Assembly: GCA_016785225.1 (NCBI GenBank) | Contig: JAFBJZ010000354.1 | Location: forward strand, 1,588,001 to 1,652,000 | DNA length: 64,000 nucleotides | Source of the DNA: Psettodes erumei | Taxonomy: Eukaryota > Chordata > Actinopteri > Pleuronectiformes > Psettodidae | Direction of reading: 5' to 3' | Shown: one piece after another, positions 1 to 12,546 of the stretch | Numbering within the stretch: the first letter of the stretch is position 1 | Layout of the letters: every line of letters begins with the position of its first letter | Program-made: the position numbers and the translations under genes | Notes under the pieces: model-generated | The model's database searches: none | Seen by the model: only the letters and a program-made list of their open reading frames with translations | Told to the model about the DNA's origin: nothing

Positions 1-316
1 CCATTTGTCCCCTGTTCATGTCCTCCCCTCTCCTCTGACCCCTCTACTTGAATCCATGCTGCACAGAGACAGCTGTGTTTTCTTTTTTAGGAAGATTGAG
101 TAAACTACATTTGCTCCATAAAGAAACACAAACTCTGAGCCTCAACAACATGACAGACATTATGAAAGATTAATCACAGATCTGGTGATTCCTTAAGAAT
201 CACTTGAAGACATGTTTATCTAAGACAAAATCAACAAATTTCGATTCATAAAGGACATACACACTGATGAATGGAATTGATGTGATATGATTGAATGAGA
301 TGATTAAAGTGTGATG

Positions 317-318
<2 letters not shown>

Positions 319-353
<35 letters not shown>

Positions 354-359
354 GGGGGG
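319..359. repeat. (GT)16 microsatellite followed by a G run
   Basis: About sixteen GT units are read directly and are followed by about ten G. Such a compound tract is likely to vary in length between individuals. Confidence 0.95.
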
Positions 360-1607
360 CTTCACAGTGGCCTTGGGGACAAGACATCTACGTCCTCGCA
401 TTTCATCCTGAACATTTTACTCAATTGGAAATAAAGACTAAATGTTCTAAAAAGTTGTATGTTGTGTTATAACAAAACATGTTTACCACTTCTATCTTTG
501 TTGAAGGGCATTACATATAAAGTGACAGAATGACTAACACTGTGTTTGCTTCCTCTGACAGCACTCCTTTCAGGAACCAGTATTTATTTTGAAACTCAGA
601 CAAGTGAAACTCCTACATCAAACTATCCATTGTTGCAAGGATCACACATGGATGGCAATAACAGGAAAACCACAAGCATCCTGCCTGTTCAGCACTTCTG
701 TTTCTATAGGGTGTCTGCACTCTGAGCACTGCCCAGCAACAATAAAAGTCCCTGCAAATTAGCAGGTGCTAGCTCGTCCATGACTTCTAGTAACCCCTCC
801 AAAAACACCCCCACAGAGATTATGCCTCCTATTTCAACCCCTTCTTTTTTCTCCATTCTCTCCCTCCCCTTCAGTGCTGGCACACAACATCAGTCACCAC
901 AGGGGCCCTTAGCCAAACACAAAAACAGCCTTTTTGTAAGCTTGTTATTGTAAATTGGGAGCATGCAAGACATGCACTTTCACACCCTATGCCTCCAACA
1001 ATTATTCAAGAGAAGCTTCTATGCACGCAAGCACAAGCTCATACATAAACTCAACTGGCCACTTCATGATAAAAGAGATGGAAATTTAGTCTTTTCAGAG
1101 GTAATGTGTGAGTGTCGAGGCATGCAAAGGCTCATTTAATGCAATTGCAGGCCATTCATCATAGCAAAAGCACTTTATAGGCCAAGTCATTGGCACCAAA
1201 TGGGCATTTGGCCTTTTGCAGACTGCTTGGTGTGAAAATAGGTAAGTAGAGATGAAGCCTTTTAACAGGAAGACTTCCTGGCTCTGACTGAGCTCACAGT
1301 TGTACTGAGGTGTTACAACATATGCTTTGTCTGACTTGCTTCCCTTTTAAGAAAGACAGACAACAAACGAGACAATTAAATTCCAAGTAGGGCTTCAAAA
1401 TAGAACAGGACATTGCAAAAAAGCAGTCTGCTTCAGTCTACAAGCCATAAGTTACTTCTGCCCGATGAGAGGAACACAGAAGACAAGAGGTCGTAGGTCT
1501 TGAGATGTCAGGGATAGTATTTGAAATGCAAGCTTTCTTTTATAAAAAACATATTTACAAATAGTTAAATATTGCTATAAGAAATCAAATTATGTAATCA
1601 AATAATG

Positions 1608-1765
1608 ACACTTGCCTTTGATACTTAAATAAAGTAAGTGAGTAAAGTAATAATAGTGATACTGATGCACATGTCCTTTCACTTTTAATGACTAAATGAT
1701 GAAAATCACAGCTTTTACTTTTACTTTTAGTATTATACAAGTGTGGTAATGCTGCTTCAACTTTA
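1608..1765. repeat. degenerate teleost TTTTACTT-type interspersed repeat
   Basis: The segment has GATACTTAA near its left end and repeated CTTTTACTTTTA with GTGTGGTAATGCTG further right. This resembles a small non-autonomous repeat I remember as very common in percomorph genomes. The match is from memory, the copy is decayed, and no termini could be fixed. Confidence 0.35.
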
Positions 1766-2451
1766 ACTCTGCTCAATGTCACCAAAGGTACAAAATAGGC
1801 CAAAATAAAAGCATCAGTGCAAAGGGACATGGAAGTGAAAAAAGAAGAAAACAGATTACTTTGAAAGAAAATCTACTTTTTCACAAACCTGAATTTTTAT
1901 TTACACAGTCAAGCTGAGGGAAGCTAAATATGATCCTGTAGAAGATCCTGTCTCACCACTTTAGTCCAGTTGCTTGACATCAAAACCTTGATTACCAATG
2001 AAAGGATGGCTGTTTGAGACATAGTCAATGCTTGGCCAACACTTTGGGTTCAAATGAGCTTTCAGGTCTATTGATAATATTGCTATCAATGCTGAACTAT
2101 GTTCCTCCTGCATCACATCTCACCTTATCTGTTGGCCCCATTGTAGCAGAGGGATAAAGTGGAGAACATCATACAGCTGAGATCTGTTAGATACCAATTG
2201 GATTTTTTTAATTATTGTTTTGGACTAAATTTGCAATAGAGTCACATTTTTCTTCTGCTCCTACTTATCCACATCTGTTTGATAATCATCAGTTAGCTGC
2301 ACACAAGCGTATAGCTCAATGCATTTAGGCACACAACTTTTTTTATGCAGGGTTGCTGTGTCAGCGGCATCTTGATCATAAACAGTGTCTATCTTTTAAT
2401 GCAACTACGTTGGTGCTGATCAATAAAGGGGCAGGGGTACGCCAAGGTTAC

Positions 2452-2522
2452 CACGTGTACATGTTGACTTGAAGTCTAGTGTTTTTACGTCATCCTCCTA
2501 GAAGCGAGGAGGCTTATAAAAA
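2452..2522 (+). promoter_or_regulatory. apoc1: apoc1 core promoter with TATA box
   Basis: A TATAAAAA box lies at 2515-2522, about 55 bases before a consensus donor (2576) that ends a short non-coding first exon. Upstream are an E-box CACGTG (2452-2457) and a CRE/ATF-like TTACGTCAT (2485-2493). The TATA position puts transcription start near 2545. The box and donor are seen directly. Factor binding is inferred from motif alone. Confidence 0.7.
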
Positions 2523-2969
2523 GGAACAGGGACTCAAACACACTCGATTTACTTCTTCCCGGGAAGAAAAAACAGGTATGTTTCACATTTCATTCGCATC
2601 ACTCTTGTTTTATTAACCATAACATAACTGACGCATACACATAAAGCTGAATATCAAGCGAAGGTTCTACTCAAGATCTGAATTTATCCAAAAGTTTTAG
2701 CTCTGACCCGATGTGACTAATTTCTTGATATGGTTAAAATTAAGCTTTCAGATGTTGATTAAATACATTTTAAGGAATGAAAGGTTTAACGGACTGTTCG
2801 TAAAAGGAGCTGTCCCCACTCTGTGGTGCTGACATACCGGGGCGCTGTTATCGCTCCATGCGTTTTTTGTCGTTGTGCCATGAAAACGTCTTTGCGCGCC
2901 ACGAACGGCGACCTCAAATAACAACAAAACCCTGTCTCCGTGCTTCCCTCACACAAAGTCACAGCCAAG

Positions 2970-3413
2970 ATGAGACTGTACCTTGCCCTTGCCGTGCTGG
3001 TGCTGGCTTTTGTCGCATACACAGGTAGGCTACGTTTTGTGTTAACTTCTAGACCATCTCTGCCACGGGTTTTATTTTTCTTTTCCATGTAGTGTAACTT
3101 TCCCTGTTTCTGTCCATGACGCAGATGCTCAGGAAGAGCAGACCATAGAGCAGAGGTTTGCCCAGTTTAACGAGCAGATGAATGAAATGGGCACACGGCT
3201 GGCTGAGGGGGCCAAGGCTACCTTTGAAAAGGTCAGAAACAGCGAAATGGCAGTCAACGCCAGGTAGGCGCGCACACACACACAGGAAATAATTTTATTC
3301 GCGTGTTCACGTGCACATTTTTACCCAGTGCATTTTTCAATCTGCTCCCCAGAACCTGGTTCAGTGAGACATTTGACAAGATGAAGGATTTGGTTCGGGA
3401 TAAACTGCAGTAG
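2970..3413 (+). CDS. apoc1: apolipoprotein C-I
   Basis: ApoC-I is a small exchangeable apolipoprotein of VLDL and HDL. In mammals it modulates CETP, lipoprotein lipase and receptor uptake. The coding exons are 2970-3024, 3125-3263 and 3353-3413, all with GT/AG borders, giving 84 aa. A non-coding first exon ends at 2575. The start follows AGCCAAG and opens a signal peptide (MRLYLALAVLVLAFVAYT), with cleavage probably just after. The mature part is one amphipathic helical region. It ends in the family's most conserved stretch, WFSETFDKMKDLVRDKL, close to the human apoC-I end that also carries WFSETF. Human apoC-I is 83 aa, so the length fits. It is the first of three apolipoprotein genes in the same direction. 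The identification is strong. Confidence 0.93.
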
Positions 3414-3556
3414 AAGAGTAGTTATGTTCGTGTCTCCAGCTTGAATCCACCCCAACTCTGCACCCAACTCTGACCTCTTCACTCTGACCCTATGTTGCAC
3501 GACGTGCTGCATCTTTCTTAGAAAACACTGCGAAAAGTGCTATAAGAATATGAAAA

Positions 3557-3562
3557 AATAAA
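3557..3562 (+). terminator. apoc1: apoc1 polyadenylation signal
   Basis: A canonical AATAAA lies about 145 bases after the apoc1 stop codon and is followed by T-rich sequence. Confidence 0.8.
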
Positions 3563-4150
3563 ATATTTTGTAAAAATTCTGTGTTAGCATCATTATTTAA
3601 CAATGTAAAGAAAATAGCTATTTTAGTGCCATGAATTAAACTGGAAGAGTCTTGTTAAGATATTTGAAATAAATCAATGAACTATGTTGGTGTATGGCAG
3701 TATATGGTCTCCATATGTTCCAAAAAGTTTTTAAATCTATTACGGGGCTACACAATCTAATTGATTAATTATAACAATTGCAAAAACATTGAAGTTACAA
3801 TTATTTTCAAATTAAGCTACATACCTTTTCTCCTGTTTAAAATATGCACTTTTTTAAGCTTTACAGTGGAAATAAATGTACCTGCTTTTAACTTTTAAAA
3901 AAAATTATGTTTATTAATTGATTAATATTTCTAGATTAACCATCTACTTTCATTAATTAATAAAATGTAATTTATTAATAAAATGCAAGATACATATCAA
4001 CATAATAATAAAAGCTAAAACAGTGATGCTAAAAACACTGAGTTTTCAGAATTGTGTCAGTGCATCACATCACGTTATATTTAACACAGGTGATTGTAAT
4101 TGTGGTACCTAATTATAATGCATTTGTAGATAAACAGGTAGTGGTCATTT

Positions 4151-4152
<2 letters not shown>

Positions 4153-4182
<30 letters not shown>
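4153..4182. repeat. (AT)n microsatellite
   Basis: About fifteen uninterrupted AT units are read directly in the apoc1 to apoA-II spacer. Confidence 0.95.
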
Positions 4183-4185
<3 letters not shown>

Positions 4186-5135
4186 AGAACAGGAAAGAAA
4201 AATAATAAATTTAATGTCTTGTCCAGTTACTAATACTTGGAATAGATTTGGAAGGTCCAGATGATGAGTTAATGAAATGTCAGTCAATTTTTGAAGGAAC
4301 AGAGCAGTGCTTGAGGGAGTCAGACACTGACTGATCAAAATGTGAGCAAATCAGAGAGATCACGTACTTTGACCAAATAATTAGCATACATCAGGATCAG
4401 TGTCATATGAATGGGTACTAAAGCTGATCACTCAGTTAAAGAAGAGTCAACAGCATCTAACAGATGAACATTTATTTGTGTCAATAGCTGGTACCAAAGG
4501 GCAAATGCCAACATGGTTGCTTTTCTGGAATTTCACAACTCCTGGGCTAAAGTCACTGTTTACTGAGTTAATAATTTACCAGTTGTCCCAGTTCACTGAA
4601 ATCTGTTCCTATGAAGAGAACAGAAGAACAGGTCAGCAGCTGGTGCACAGAGGTCACAGACCACATAGATTATGATCATATTGTCTGGGTTTGAAATTAA
4701 CTCTAAGTCACTTTCATTTTGATTAGTTTAAGATTTCACAGAAAGTTCTATAGTATAGTTTGTACTTCAGCTGTGGCTGGAAAATCTACTATCTAATCTA
4801 TTTAAGATTTGTCTTGTCTGCAACCTCTGCCATCACAAAGCTCCTAAATGAAAACCGATATGCTGCTCTATATACAGTATACGGTGTACACAAACATACT
4901 GTATTGTCATGTAACAAAGCAAAAACATAAACATAACTCTACATATGAAAATTTAGATATGTTCTATAGTGAAAAATAAATAATAACCTGTTTATTGGCT
5001 ACACATACCTCGTTCCTCCTGGAACTATGTGGAACTCCAGGTGGTTCTTTTGACCACTGATATCAAAGGTAGGCTAAATATCAGAAACACCTCTCCTCTT
5101 TTATAATTCAATACAGCTCAACAGACAGACAGGCA

Positions 5136-5136
<1 letters not shown>

Positions 5137-5176
<40 letters not shown>

Positions 5177-5231
5177 GCACAGGCACACGTATGCACGCAT
5201 GCACACACATACACACACACACACACACACA
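5137..5231. repeat. interrupted (CA)n microsatellite
   Basis: Two CA arrays (about 5137-5173 and 5211-5231) are separated by degenerate CA/CG/CAT units, as expected for an old, interrupted array. Confidence 0.95.
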
Positions 5232-7280
5232 ATTTGAAAAACACTGATCCCAGCTGTTTAGACAGCTGTGAGAGCAAGTTTGCAAGTTCTGAACAGTAAT
5301 CTCAACATGTGATTTGAGTTGGTCTCATTTAGAACATCTAACCATCTAACACAGCAAGTACAGAGCCTAAATAGTGAAAAGAGTAAATTGATTTTGTGGT
5401 GGACTCTGCCCACAGAACTGCTTTGCTTGGCTAAAACTGTTTATCTATTTGAACACCCCCCCCCACCACCACCACCACCTTCGCTAATATCACCATATCT
5501 CTCCTGCTAGAACAGAGACTTTGACTGGCCTGTACACATATCAGCATCCATTAAATGGGCTGAGATATCTGAGCCAAAGGGCGTTTGGACAGTTATTGTA
5601 CTCATTGATCTTGAAAAGACCAAGATTTTAGATCTGCAGTTCTAAAAAGCAGCACATCTTTGTGTGTAACATTAAAATTGCAAAGCAGTCATTATTTAAC
5701 TGGATAAAAGAAAAACAAATCATATGAAAACTATCTGCGATGGATGAAATCAACAACCTGTAGCTCTCGTGTGGCTCGAATGGCCAATAAGTTTCATATC
5801 ATCTAAAATCTTATAAAATTTTAAACAAAATCTTTAAAAGATTGTTAGTACACTTTTATTTCCTGTGTTAGTGTTGTATTATTTATGAGAACATTATGAC
5901 TGTAAGTAGATCCGTGCTAAAGAGCTATTGCTTTTGTGCCTCTCAGTTTTTGTCAATAAAATGGTGAGATGAAACAATGGAAAAACTGAGAGGTGCAGTG
6001 ATCTGATCAGGACCAGTCTACACATTGTTGCAGTCACTCATTACAAATAAAATGGCTTGATAACATTTTATTTAACATTGTGATGATTTTACTGGTGAAA
6101 AAAGAGAGTTGTCAAACATATTTTTTAACACTATGTCCTGAGACTGTGTTGTATTTATGACATCTAGCTTGATCTGTGAATAGATTGTGTTGACAGACAA
6201 TAATGTATTTAAAAATATATATTATGAGAGATAAATTGCAAATATCAGTCTCACTTCCTGTATTTCTGAGCTTTCCTCCACTCACATCTATTCTTCTTTA
6301 CTGACAAGCATGCAGGTCAATTTTGGCCCAGAAAACCATGACAGGCAAAACTGACAACCCATAAAAAGAGGCTGGTGGAAAAGGCTGGGAATTTCTGAAT
6401 TCATTCTGCTCATACAGCTCATTGAGTCAAGGAAAATGGATGATGAGAAATAGCTGCTCATGAGAAGAATGGCTAAAATATTTGTTTGTTTGTGTTCAAA
6501 CCAATGCATACCTTGTTAACCATTTGTGCCCTTGTGCATCTCACAAAGAAGTCAGACTGGCATTGGAATATGCTGGTGGTATTTAGACCACATTTATCCA
6601 GTGATGAAAAGAGCCATTCAATGGACCACTGATATCAAAGACTATATGTGGGAGAAGATCTGGGCAACCTTTGAAAACTACATGCCATTTAAAGCAACTA
6701 ATGCAACTCATCAACCTCAAACCCAAAAGAAACTGTGAGAGTTGATGATAAACTGCTTTGTCACATGTCTTACCTGCGATTCCTGCCACTCAAGGTTTAA
6801 CTGATCATGTCTCAATATTTCACTGAGCTTTTCTGGTTGTGTCAATTTCAGAAAGATTCCAAAAAACTCCATTCATGGGCCCAAACTGTCCTGAAAGACA
6901 GGCAAAGAGGGAATAGTTAAAAACATTAATAAAATCAATTATGATAAGATGGTAAATTTAATCATGTTGATAAAATAATTAAAGATTGTTTGCAGATTTC
7001 CTGAATTTCATGCATTTTTTCAGGGTGATGGTTCATTTGAAAGACATTGAACAGCTGAAGTAATTCCCCATTTATTGATCTTGGTCATACATTCCTTGCT
7101 TTTGCTGTATCTGTTGCAACTTTTAGTTCTATTAACCAGAATCAAGAATTAGGGCAGAATGAAAATGATGAGTAAGACATTGAGTAGAAAGAGACACAGG
7201 CCAATAAAAAGAAAGAAAAAAAGAAAACCTTTGAAACACAATGATGCATAACCCTTCATGCAGTCTGTCTGAGGGAATTA

Positions 7281-7293
7281 GGGTGAAAGGTGG
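7281..7293 (+). promoter_or_regulatory. candidate DR1 nuclear-receptor element upstream of the apoA-II gene
   Basis: GGGTGA-A-AGGTGG forms a direct repeat with one spacer base. This is the layout bound by HNF4 and PPAR/RXR dimers that drive many liver apolipoprotein genes. It lies about 500 bases before the presumed first exon. A further TATAAA occurs at 7409-7414, without a clear donor nearby. Function is inferred from motif and context only. Confidence 0.35.
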
Positions 7294-7763
7294 AGGCAGA
7301 AATCCCAACATGCATTGCTTTGGGTTCAGGACAGTGTGTCTAGACTAGACAGGTCCTGGTGGATTGACCTGCTGACTATCTGACTCTGACCTGCCTCTGA
7401 GGCGATGTTATAAAGTCATTCAGACGTGTTGTCAAAGAAATGCTGATTAGCAGGAGTTAATCTAATCAACACTATCTTTTCTTCTAACAGCCTGAGCTGA
7501 TCTAAAAGCTTTTTTTTAATGCATGACATGCATGCCTGACTTTTTGCAAATACAACTTATGCAGTATCAGGAGGTCAGGAGGCTATATGAATACAGATAA
7601 ACTTACATTTAAGGAACATTGCACAACCACTCACATATTTCCACGTACAGTATTCAAAGTGAATATCATGTACACTGGACTTTGTTTAGGTGAACCAGTG
7701 TGTGTGGGTGTGCATGTGTGTGCACGCACGTGTGTGTAGGTGTGTGTATGCTCATCAGATGAC

Positions 7764-7880
7764 GTTTGTTTGCAGTCCCCCCCTATATCATCCTGTCCAG
7801 ATGTGAGTTCCGAGTTACAGACACCTCGCTTTCAGAGAAGACTGTCACTTCTTGGATCTGTACATCCAACACAGCAGCAG
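7764..7880 (+). promoter_or_regulatory. probable apoA-II core promoter and non-coding exon 1
   Basis: A FOXA/HNF3-like GTTTGTTTGC (7764-7773) and a TATA-like CTATATCA (7783-7790) precede a stretch ending in a good donor, CAG/GTAATC, at 7880/7881. This would give a non-coding exon of about 65-70 bases, matching the short non-coding first exons of apoc1 and apoc2 in this window. The donor is seen directly. The exact start is inferred. Confidence 0.45.
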
Positions 7881-8093
7881 GTAATCCCTCTCTCTTACTG
7901 CAGCAGCTTTTTGAAGCTTTTCTTCTGAGCTACTTCAATCTATTTTATGAATTTAGGTATTTGATGTTATTTGTTTTTAGTTGCAGTTTTATCAACATGT
8001 TCTTCTTATCTTCTTTGGTTAAAATGTCAAATATTGATTCACCAAGTGGAGAGTTCAATTTACATTTTTCTTCTTTTTTGTTTTGTTTCAGAG

Positions 8094-9225
8094 ATGAATG
8101 CAAAATACATCTTGGCACTGATCCTCACTCTGCAGGGTAAGACAACATACTATTTTAATATGAGTGACTGCAATGTATGAATTTGATTTTTAACCAAGCT
8201 TTTTAACTTAACTATTGTGTAACTGCAAAAGAAATACACAAAACAACGAGAGAGCCATTTTAGGCAACTGACTTAAATGCACATGCTGGTCATTGTTTCC
8301 TTTCTGTATTAATTTGTTGTTGTAACTTAATGGATGGTGGTCTCCCGCACTGCTTTATCTGTGGTTGACATGCAAGTTAAAGATTTTTAAATGAAACCCA
8401 GCTGCTGATGCAGACAGCATTTAGAAAATCAATACTAGAAATCTGATTTTTGACACAATTACCAGGAAACCATGATGTGGAAAGCACATTTTCTTTAGTA
8501 GCTCTGACAATCTTCCAATGCAAGACTTCACATAAATATCTCTTTTTAGATTATCACCTCTTGACGATCTTTTGACTCACTCTCATCTGTTTCTTTATCT
8601 GAATCTAGAACATTGGTTCTAACATAATCATGTTACTATTCTCATTTCATTCCAGTCTCCATGAGCTTGTGTGAGATACCCACACCATCTGCGGAACTTG
8701 TGGAGAAATATGATTCACTGAAAGCTGTGTTTTACCAGAGGCTGCTGAATCTTTATAGAAAAGTGCAGGATGCCGCTGCTCCTATTGTTGAGAAACTTGC
8801 TGAGTCCGAGAATGGACAGACTGTCAAAACCTTCGTGGAGGATATGCACAGCAACCCCAATTTCAAAGCTGCCGCCAAGATTGCCAGGTGAGTGTTTCCA
8901 GAGAACAATCCTCCCTGTGAAGACAAAGTAGATCAGTTTCAAGGAAAATTTGCTCAACGGCTAAATGTTCATGCTTCTTAATTCTAGAAAATATTCATAC
9001 AGTGGATCATATGAAGCTTTTTACTGAGTAGAATTTTTAAAATAATCTGTCTTCCCTGTTCTCTGCAGTGGCCTGGGCTCAGAGGTGACTCCCTTGGTAG
9101 ATCGTGCCCGTTCATCAGTGCTCGGTGTGTACGGGCACTACATGCGCCCCTATATCGGCGAGTCCCTGAGCGACACCATTGACCACATCAAGGTCTACCT
9201 GAACGCATTCATGCCTGCTGAGTAA
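8094..9225 (+). CDS. apoa2: apolipoprotein A-II / 14-kDa apolipoprotein
   Basis: This is a secreted plasma apolipoprotein of the teleost apoA-II type, called Apo-14 kDa in several fish and found on HDL. The coding exons are 8094-8136, 8656-8887 and 9069-9225, GT/AG bounded with phases 1 and 2 matching, giving 143 aa. The signal peptide is MNAKYILALILTLQVSMSLC or close to it. The mature chain starts near EIPTPSAELVEKYDSLK and continues as amphipathic helices, ending in HIKVYLNAFMPAE. The ELVEKY...FYQRLLN segment and the PYIGESL...HIK end are what I recall of fish apoA-II. No internal cysteine remains after the signal. It lies between apoc1 and apoc2 in the same direction. The exact orthology name (apoa2 versus apo14) is less certain than membership of the family. 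Confidence 0.85.
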
Positions 9226-9496
9226 AGAAGACCAACTGGAGCAGACCACCTGTCCGCAACCTGCAGTAGATGATAGCTCATAGAAACTATACCAGTTTAG
9301 GCTTTAAGAGCAATGCACAATGCGAAGACCATCCTCTGCCTCATTTCAGATCAATATCTTTGCAAAATCATGCAGAGTTATAAGCAGGGCAAACTTGTCA
9401 ACACCACCTATGCAAATGTGCATGTACAGTATTTTGTGTTTGATACACTAACCAAAGTCTGCGTGTGATTGTGTATGTATATGTGTGAATGTGTTC

Positions 9497-9502
9497 AATA
9501 AA
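9497..9502 (+). terminator. apoa2: apoA-II polyadenylation signal
   Basis: A canonical AATAAA lies about 270 bases after the stop codon, in a TGTG-rich stretch. Confidence 0.75.
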
Positions 9503-9509
9503 AGGAACC

Positions 9510-11590
9510 GGAAACTATTTGAAATGTGCTTATTCCTGAAGAGACTGTAGGTTTATTGAAATACTTAATGTCATACAGCTTAATTTGTCCCATGTATCAT
9601 ATCTTAACATATATAAAGTTGTTGAAGGCTCCAATAATCACCATGTTATACAGTCAGGCTACATTTTAATTAAGCCCCATAAATCCACATTAATTTGTTG
9701 TCACATAAGTGAATCAAACATTAATAATTGGTTAATAAGATCCACTGATAAAAAAAAATTGAATTGTAATTTAAAAAGAGGGCTTTCCTCTATCAAATGA
9801 CAAAAAAACATTCACTTGGTAAGCACAGTCACTAATGACATAAAGCTGTTTCATATTATTTGTAAGTATATTTTGTCATCTTTGCTCCAAACAGAACTCA
9901 AGCTGAGTCTGTGTATATCCCATCCCAGAATTATCCATGCATCTAACTGATCAATTAAAAAACCCCCAAAAGAAACCATGATTATTCCTCCATTATTATT
10001 TACTTGGTGAGGATAACTAACTAAAATGATCTCAGTTAAACACTGCATTTCTTCTACAGTATTTAGTGTTGATTGAATGGTGCAGGTGTGAGATCATTTT
10101 GAAAGATGGCATGTTGTGCAAGCAGGATGTGCAACTTTAAAAAAGTCTGCCTTATTTCTACATTGTGGTAATTGTAGCTATCTACTTATCTATTTAATTA
10201 TTTAGCATTTCAATGAAACATGCATTTTAAGAAACAAAGGCATTGAATATTGTGTCATTGTTGCATTGACAGAGCCATTACACCATTTAATAATCGTATT
10301 TATCCACAGCGATAACCAAGCAAATAGTCATCAAAGCACTGAAATAAACTGGTTTTGATCAAAACCGTGAGCCCTCTCTGACTTACTTCCATCCAGTAAT
10401 CCTACCACTGCCCACAGCTGTCCTCACACTGACCTGAGTTCTCAGGTCATAAGCAACACCACATGTGTGACCAGATCACATGATTGGTTGTGTGCTCAGG
10501 ACTCCTAGGAATATGTTGCCATTCCAGAGAAAATGACTTCTAAAAAACACACCAGACTAAGCTATTCCTTTTTGTTACTACTTACTACTTTTGTTACTAA
10601 TAATGCAGGTAGCTGGGAAGTTCATAAACTTCTGCTGAAAAAAAAACATTCCAGAAATTTGCACTTATTAACTAGCGCCAAAATATTTACCATCAATATG
10701 TTTACAAGCAAAAACTCAAGGCTACATAAAAAAAGTTGGACAGTTACAAACGGTTTAGAAAAAACAAAAAAATGTGTTACTTTGGATTGGATATAAAACA
10801 CCAAACCCTTTTAATAATATTACTATAATATCTGTAATATTATGATATAATATTATGCACACACCACAAAACAGCAGAAAATAAACAAAATCAAATGATC
10901 TGCACTCCCAGTTTGGACTCCCAGTTAAATTTGAAATCAAATCACATGAATGAGAAAAAAACAAGCCAACATTTAATTTTTCACCTGTACATTCACCAAC
11001 AAATCCTGTACTAAATTAGTTGTTTCTCCATTTCTGATCACTACCACACTTGTTGTAGTAGAAGTGGTTCAGGGATATTTAACAGAAAGTTGAAAGAGGT
11101 TGTCTTTCACTGCAACCCCACAATGAAATCTGTCCTGAATATTTCATAACCTGAATTAGCCCAGATGACGTGTTCAACACACTCTAGACTTAGGACCATC
11201 TTAATAGGACTTAGGACTATTGTAATGTGGCATGAATGCATCACCTCCGTTATGCAAGTAACAAGAACTGTACCTCCTTGTGGAGGTTGTTAAGTACGCA
11301 AGGTGAACAAGTGTGCTGCATTAAGGAACTATGAACGTAGTGAATGGAAAATATTTGATTGTGTTATATTCAGATTTAGCTAAGAGATTAGTGGTGAACT
11401 TAGGTGATGCCCCCCAGCCCCTCTGCATACAAATCAATCGGCTCCTGATGAAGTTTCAAGTCCCCTCTTGAGGCTTAATTCACCATCCTCATGTTGACAC
11501 AGATAATCACAGTGTGTTTTATCAAGACACAGTGTGATACCTACTCCTACAAACACACACTGGACAACAGTGCAGGTTTATCTCCCACAC
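9510..11590. other. apoA-II to apoc2 intergenic region
   Basis: Low-complexity AT-rich DNA with no supported gene. Open frames here are short, lysine- and asparagine-rich translations of A-rich sequence. Confidence 0.6.
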
Positions 11591-11592
11591 AG

Positions 11593-11710
11593 TGCACTTT
11601 GGCTTGGGGGGGGACAAGTCAACAGATTTACTCTCCTATATATACGGGTTGGGCAAGCAGTTCCTCTGACTCTGTTTTCTTCATTACAGTCATTTCTGGA
11701 GACGTATACA
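11593..11710 (+). promoter_or_regulatory. apoc2: apoc2 core promoter and non-coding exon 1
   Basis: A TATATATA box (11637-11644) lies about 65 bases before a consensus donor CA/GTGAGT at 11710/11711. This defines a short untranslated exon starting near 11670. On the opposite strand at 11593-11601 is CAAAGTGCA, one base from the HNF4-specific CAAAGTCCA core. The box and donor are seen directly. HNF4 control is inferred. Confidence 0.6.
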
Positions 11711-12009
11711 GTGAGTACTGACACTTTTACTTCATATGCTGGCTGAAAGTCTTAAAGCACATGAATGCAGTGGTAGTTATAAGACAAGATCAAAGAGAGG
11801 GAATATTTTCCTGACATGAGCTGTATGTCTAACAGAACTGAAAGTAAGAAACTGTTTTTTTGGGGCAGCAAGAGTTAAAAAGATCATTAGTGTATTCATT
11901 ACAGTCACAAGTCGGTAACACCTATGACAATGTCTCACCCTAGTGGATAAAAAAGGAGTAAGCTTTAAATGTCTCTTTATTCTCTCTCCTCACAGATACA
12001 ACTGACACT

Positions 12010-12546
12010 ATGAATAAGCTGCTGGCCATTACAGTGCTTGTTGCACTCCTTGCTCTCAGTAAGTATATTCTCAGATAATACAAGTGAATTCAGAATTGAA
12101 TAAATCAGTCAGTCAGTCATCAATCAAAAAACATGTCTTGTTTTCCTGGTACAATGTGATACCCTTTGACCTGTCTGACCTCTTTTTTTCTTCTTTTTTT
12201 CCACAGGTGCTGAAAGCTTCCGTATGCCAAGGCAGGCTGAGGAGGAGGATCAGGGGACCATTACCAAGATGACAAATAAAATCAGATCCTTCTATGAAGA
12301 TACTGTCGACACTGCCAGCAAATACGTGGAAAATATTAAAGGCCTGAAGCTGGAGGAAAAGGCAAAGTAAGAGATTGTAGATGCAAGATTTATTAATGCA
12401 GTGTAAAAAGTTGTAATTTATATTTAAACTCATCTTATCTTTGTGTTGTCTCCAGGAATTTTTACAATGATGCCACCACAGTTATTAGCACATATGCTGG
12501 CATATTCCATGACCAGGTTTACCACATCTTCTACAACCAGCAGTAA
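12010..12546 (+). CDS. apoc2: apolipoprotein C-II
   Basis: ApoC-II is the obligate activator of lipoprotein lipase on chylomicrons and VLDL. The coding exons are 12010-12058, 12207-12366 and 12456-12546, GT/AG bounded and in frame, giving 99 aa. The signal peptide is MNKLLAITVLVALLALSAES or similar. It is followed by an acidic linker (QAEEEDQ), a lipid-binding helix around residues 40-65, and the C-terminal activating helix. That helix reads STYAGIFHDQV, against STYTGIFTDQV in the human protein. The Tyr, Ile, Asp and Gln on its lipase-contacting face are all kept, so the cofactor activity should be intact. Length is close to human (101 aa precursor). It sits downstream of apoc1 and apoA-II in the same orientation. 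Confidence 0.93.

Larger units (their letters stand above)
1..2440. other. 5' intergenic region, no supported gene
   Basis: No open frame with a recognisable protein or convincing splice pair was found. The stretch contains a GT microsatellite (319-350) running into a G tract, an AATAAA near 429, and a degenerate copy of a TTTTACTT-rich teleost repeat (about 1608-1765). The AATAAA could mark the end of an upstream gene, but no exon supports this. Confidence 0.5.
3590..7270. other. apoc1 to apoA-II intergenic region
   Basis: There is no supported gene here. The region is AT-rich and carries a TA dinucleotide run (about 4153-4182) and CA runs (5137-5173 and 5211-5231). Open frames in it lack codon structure, splice context or recognisable motifs. 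Confidence 0.6.
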
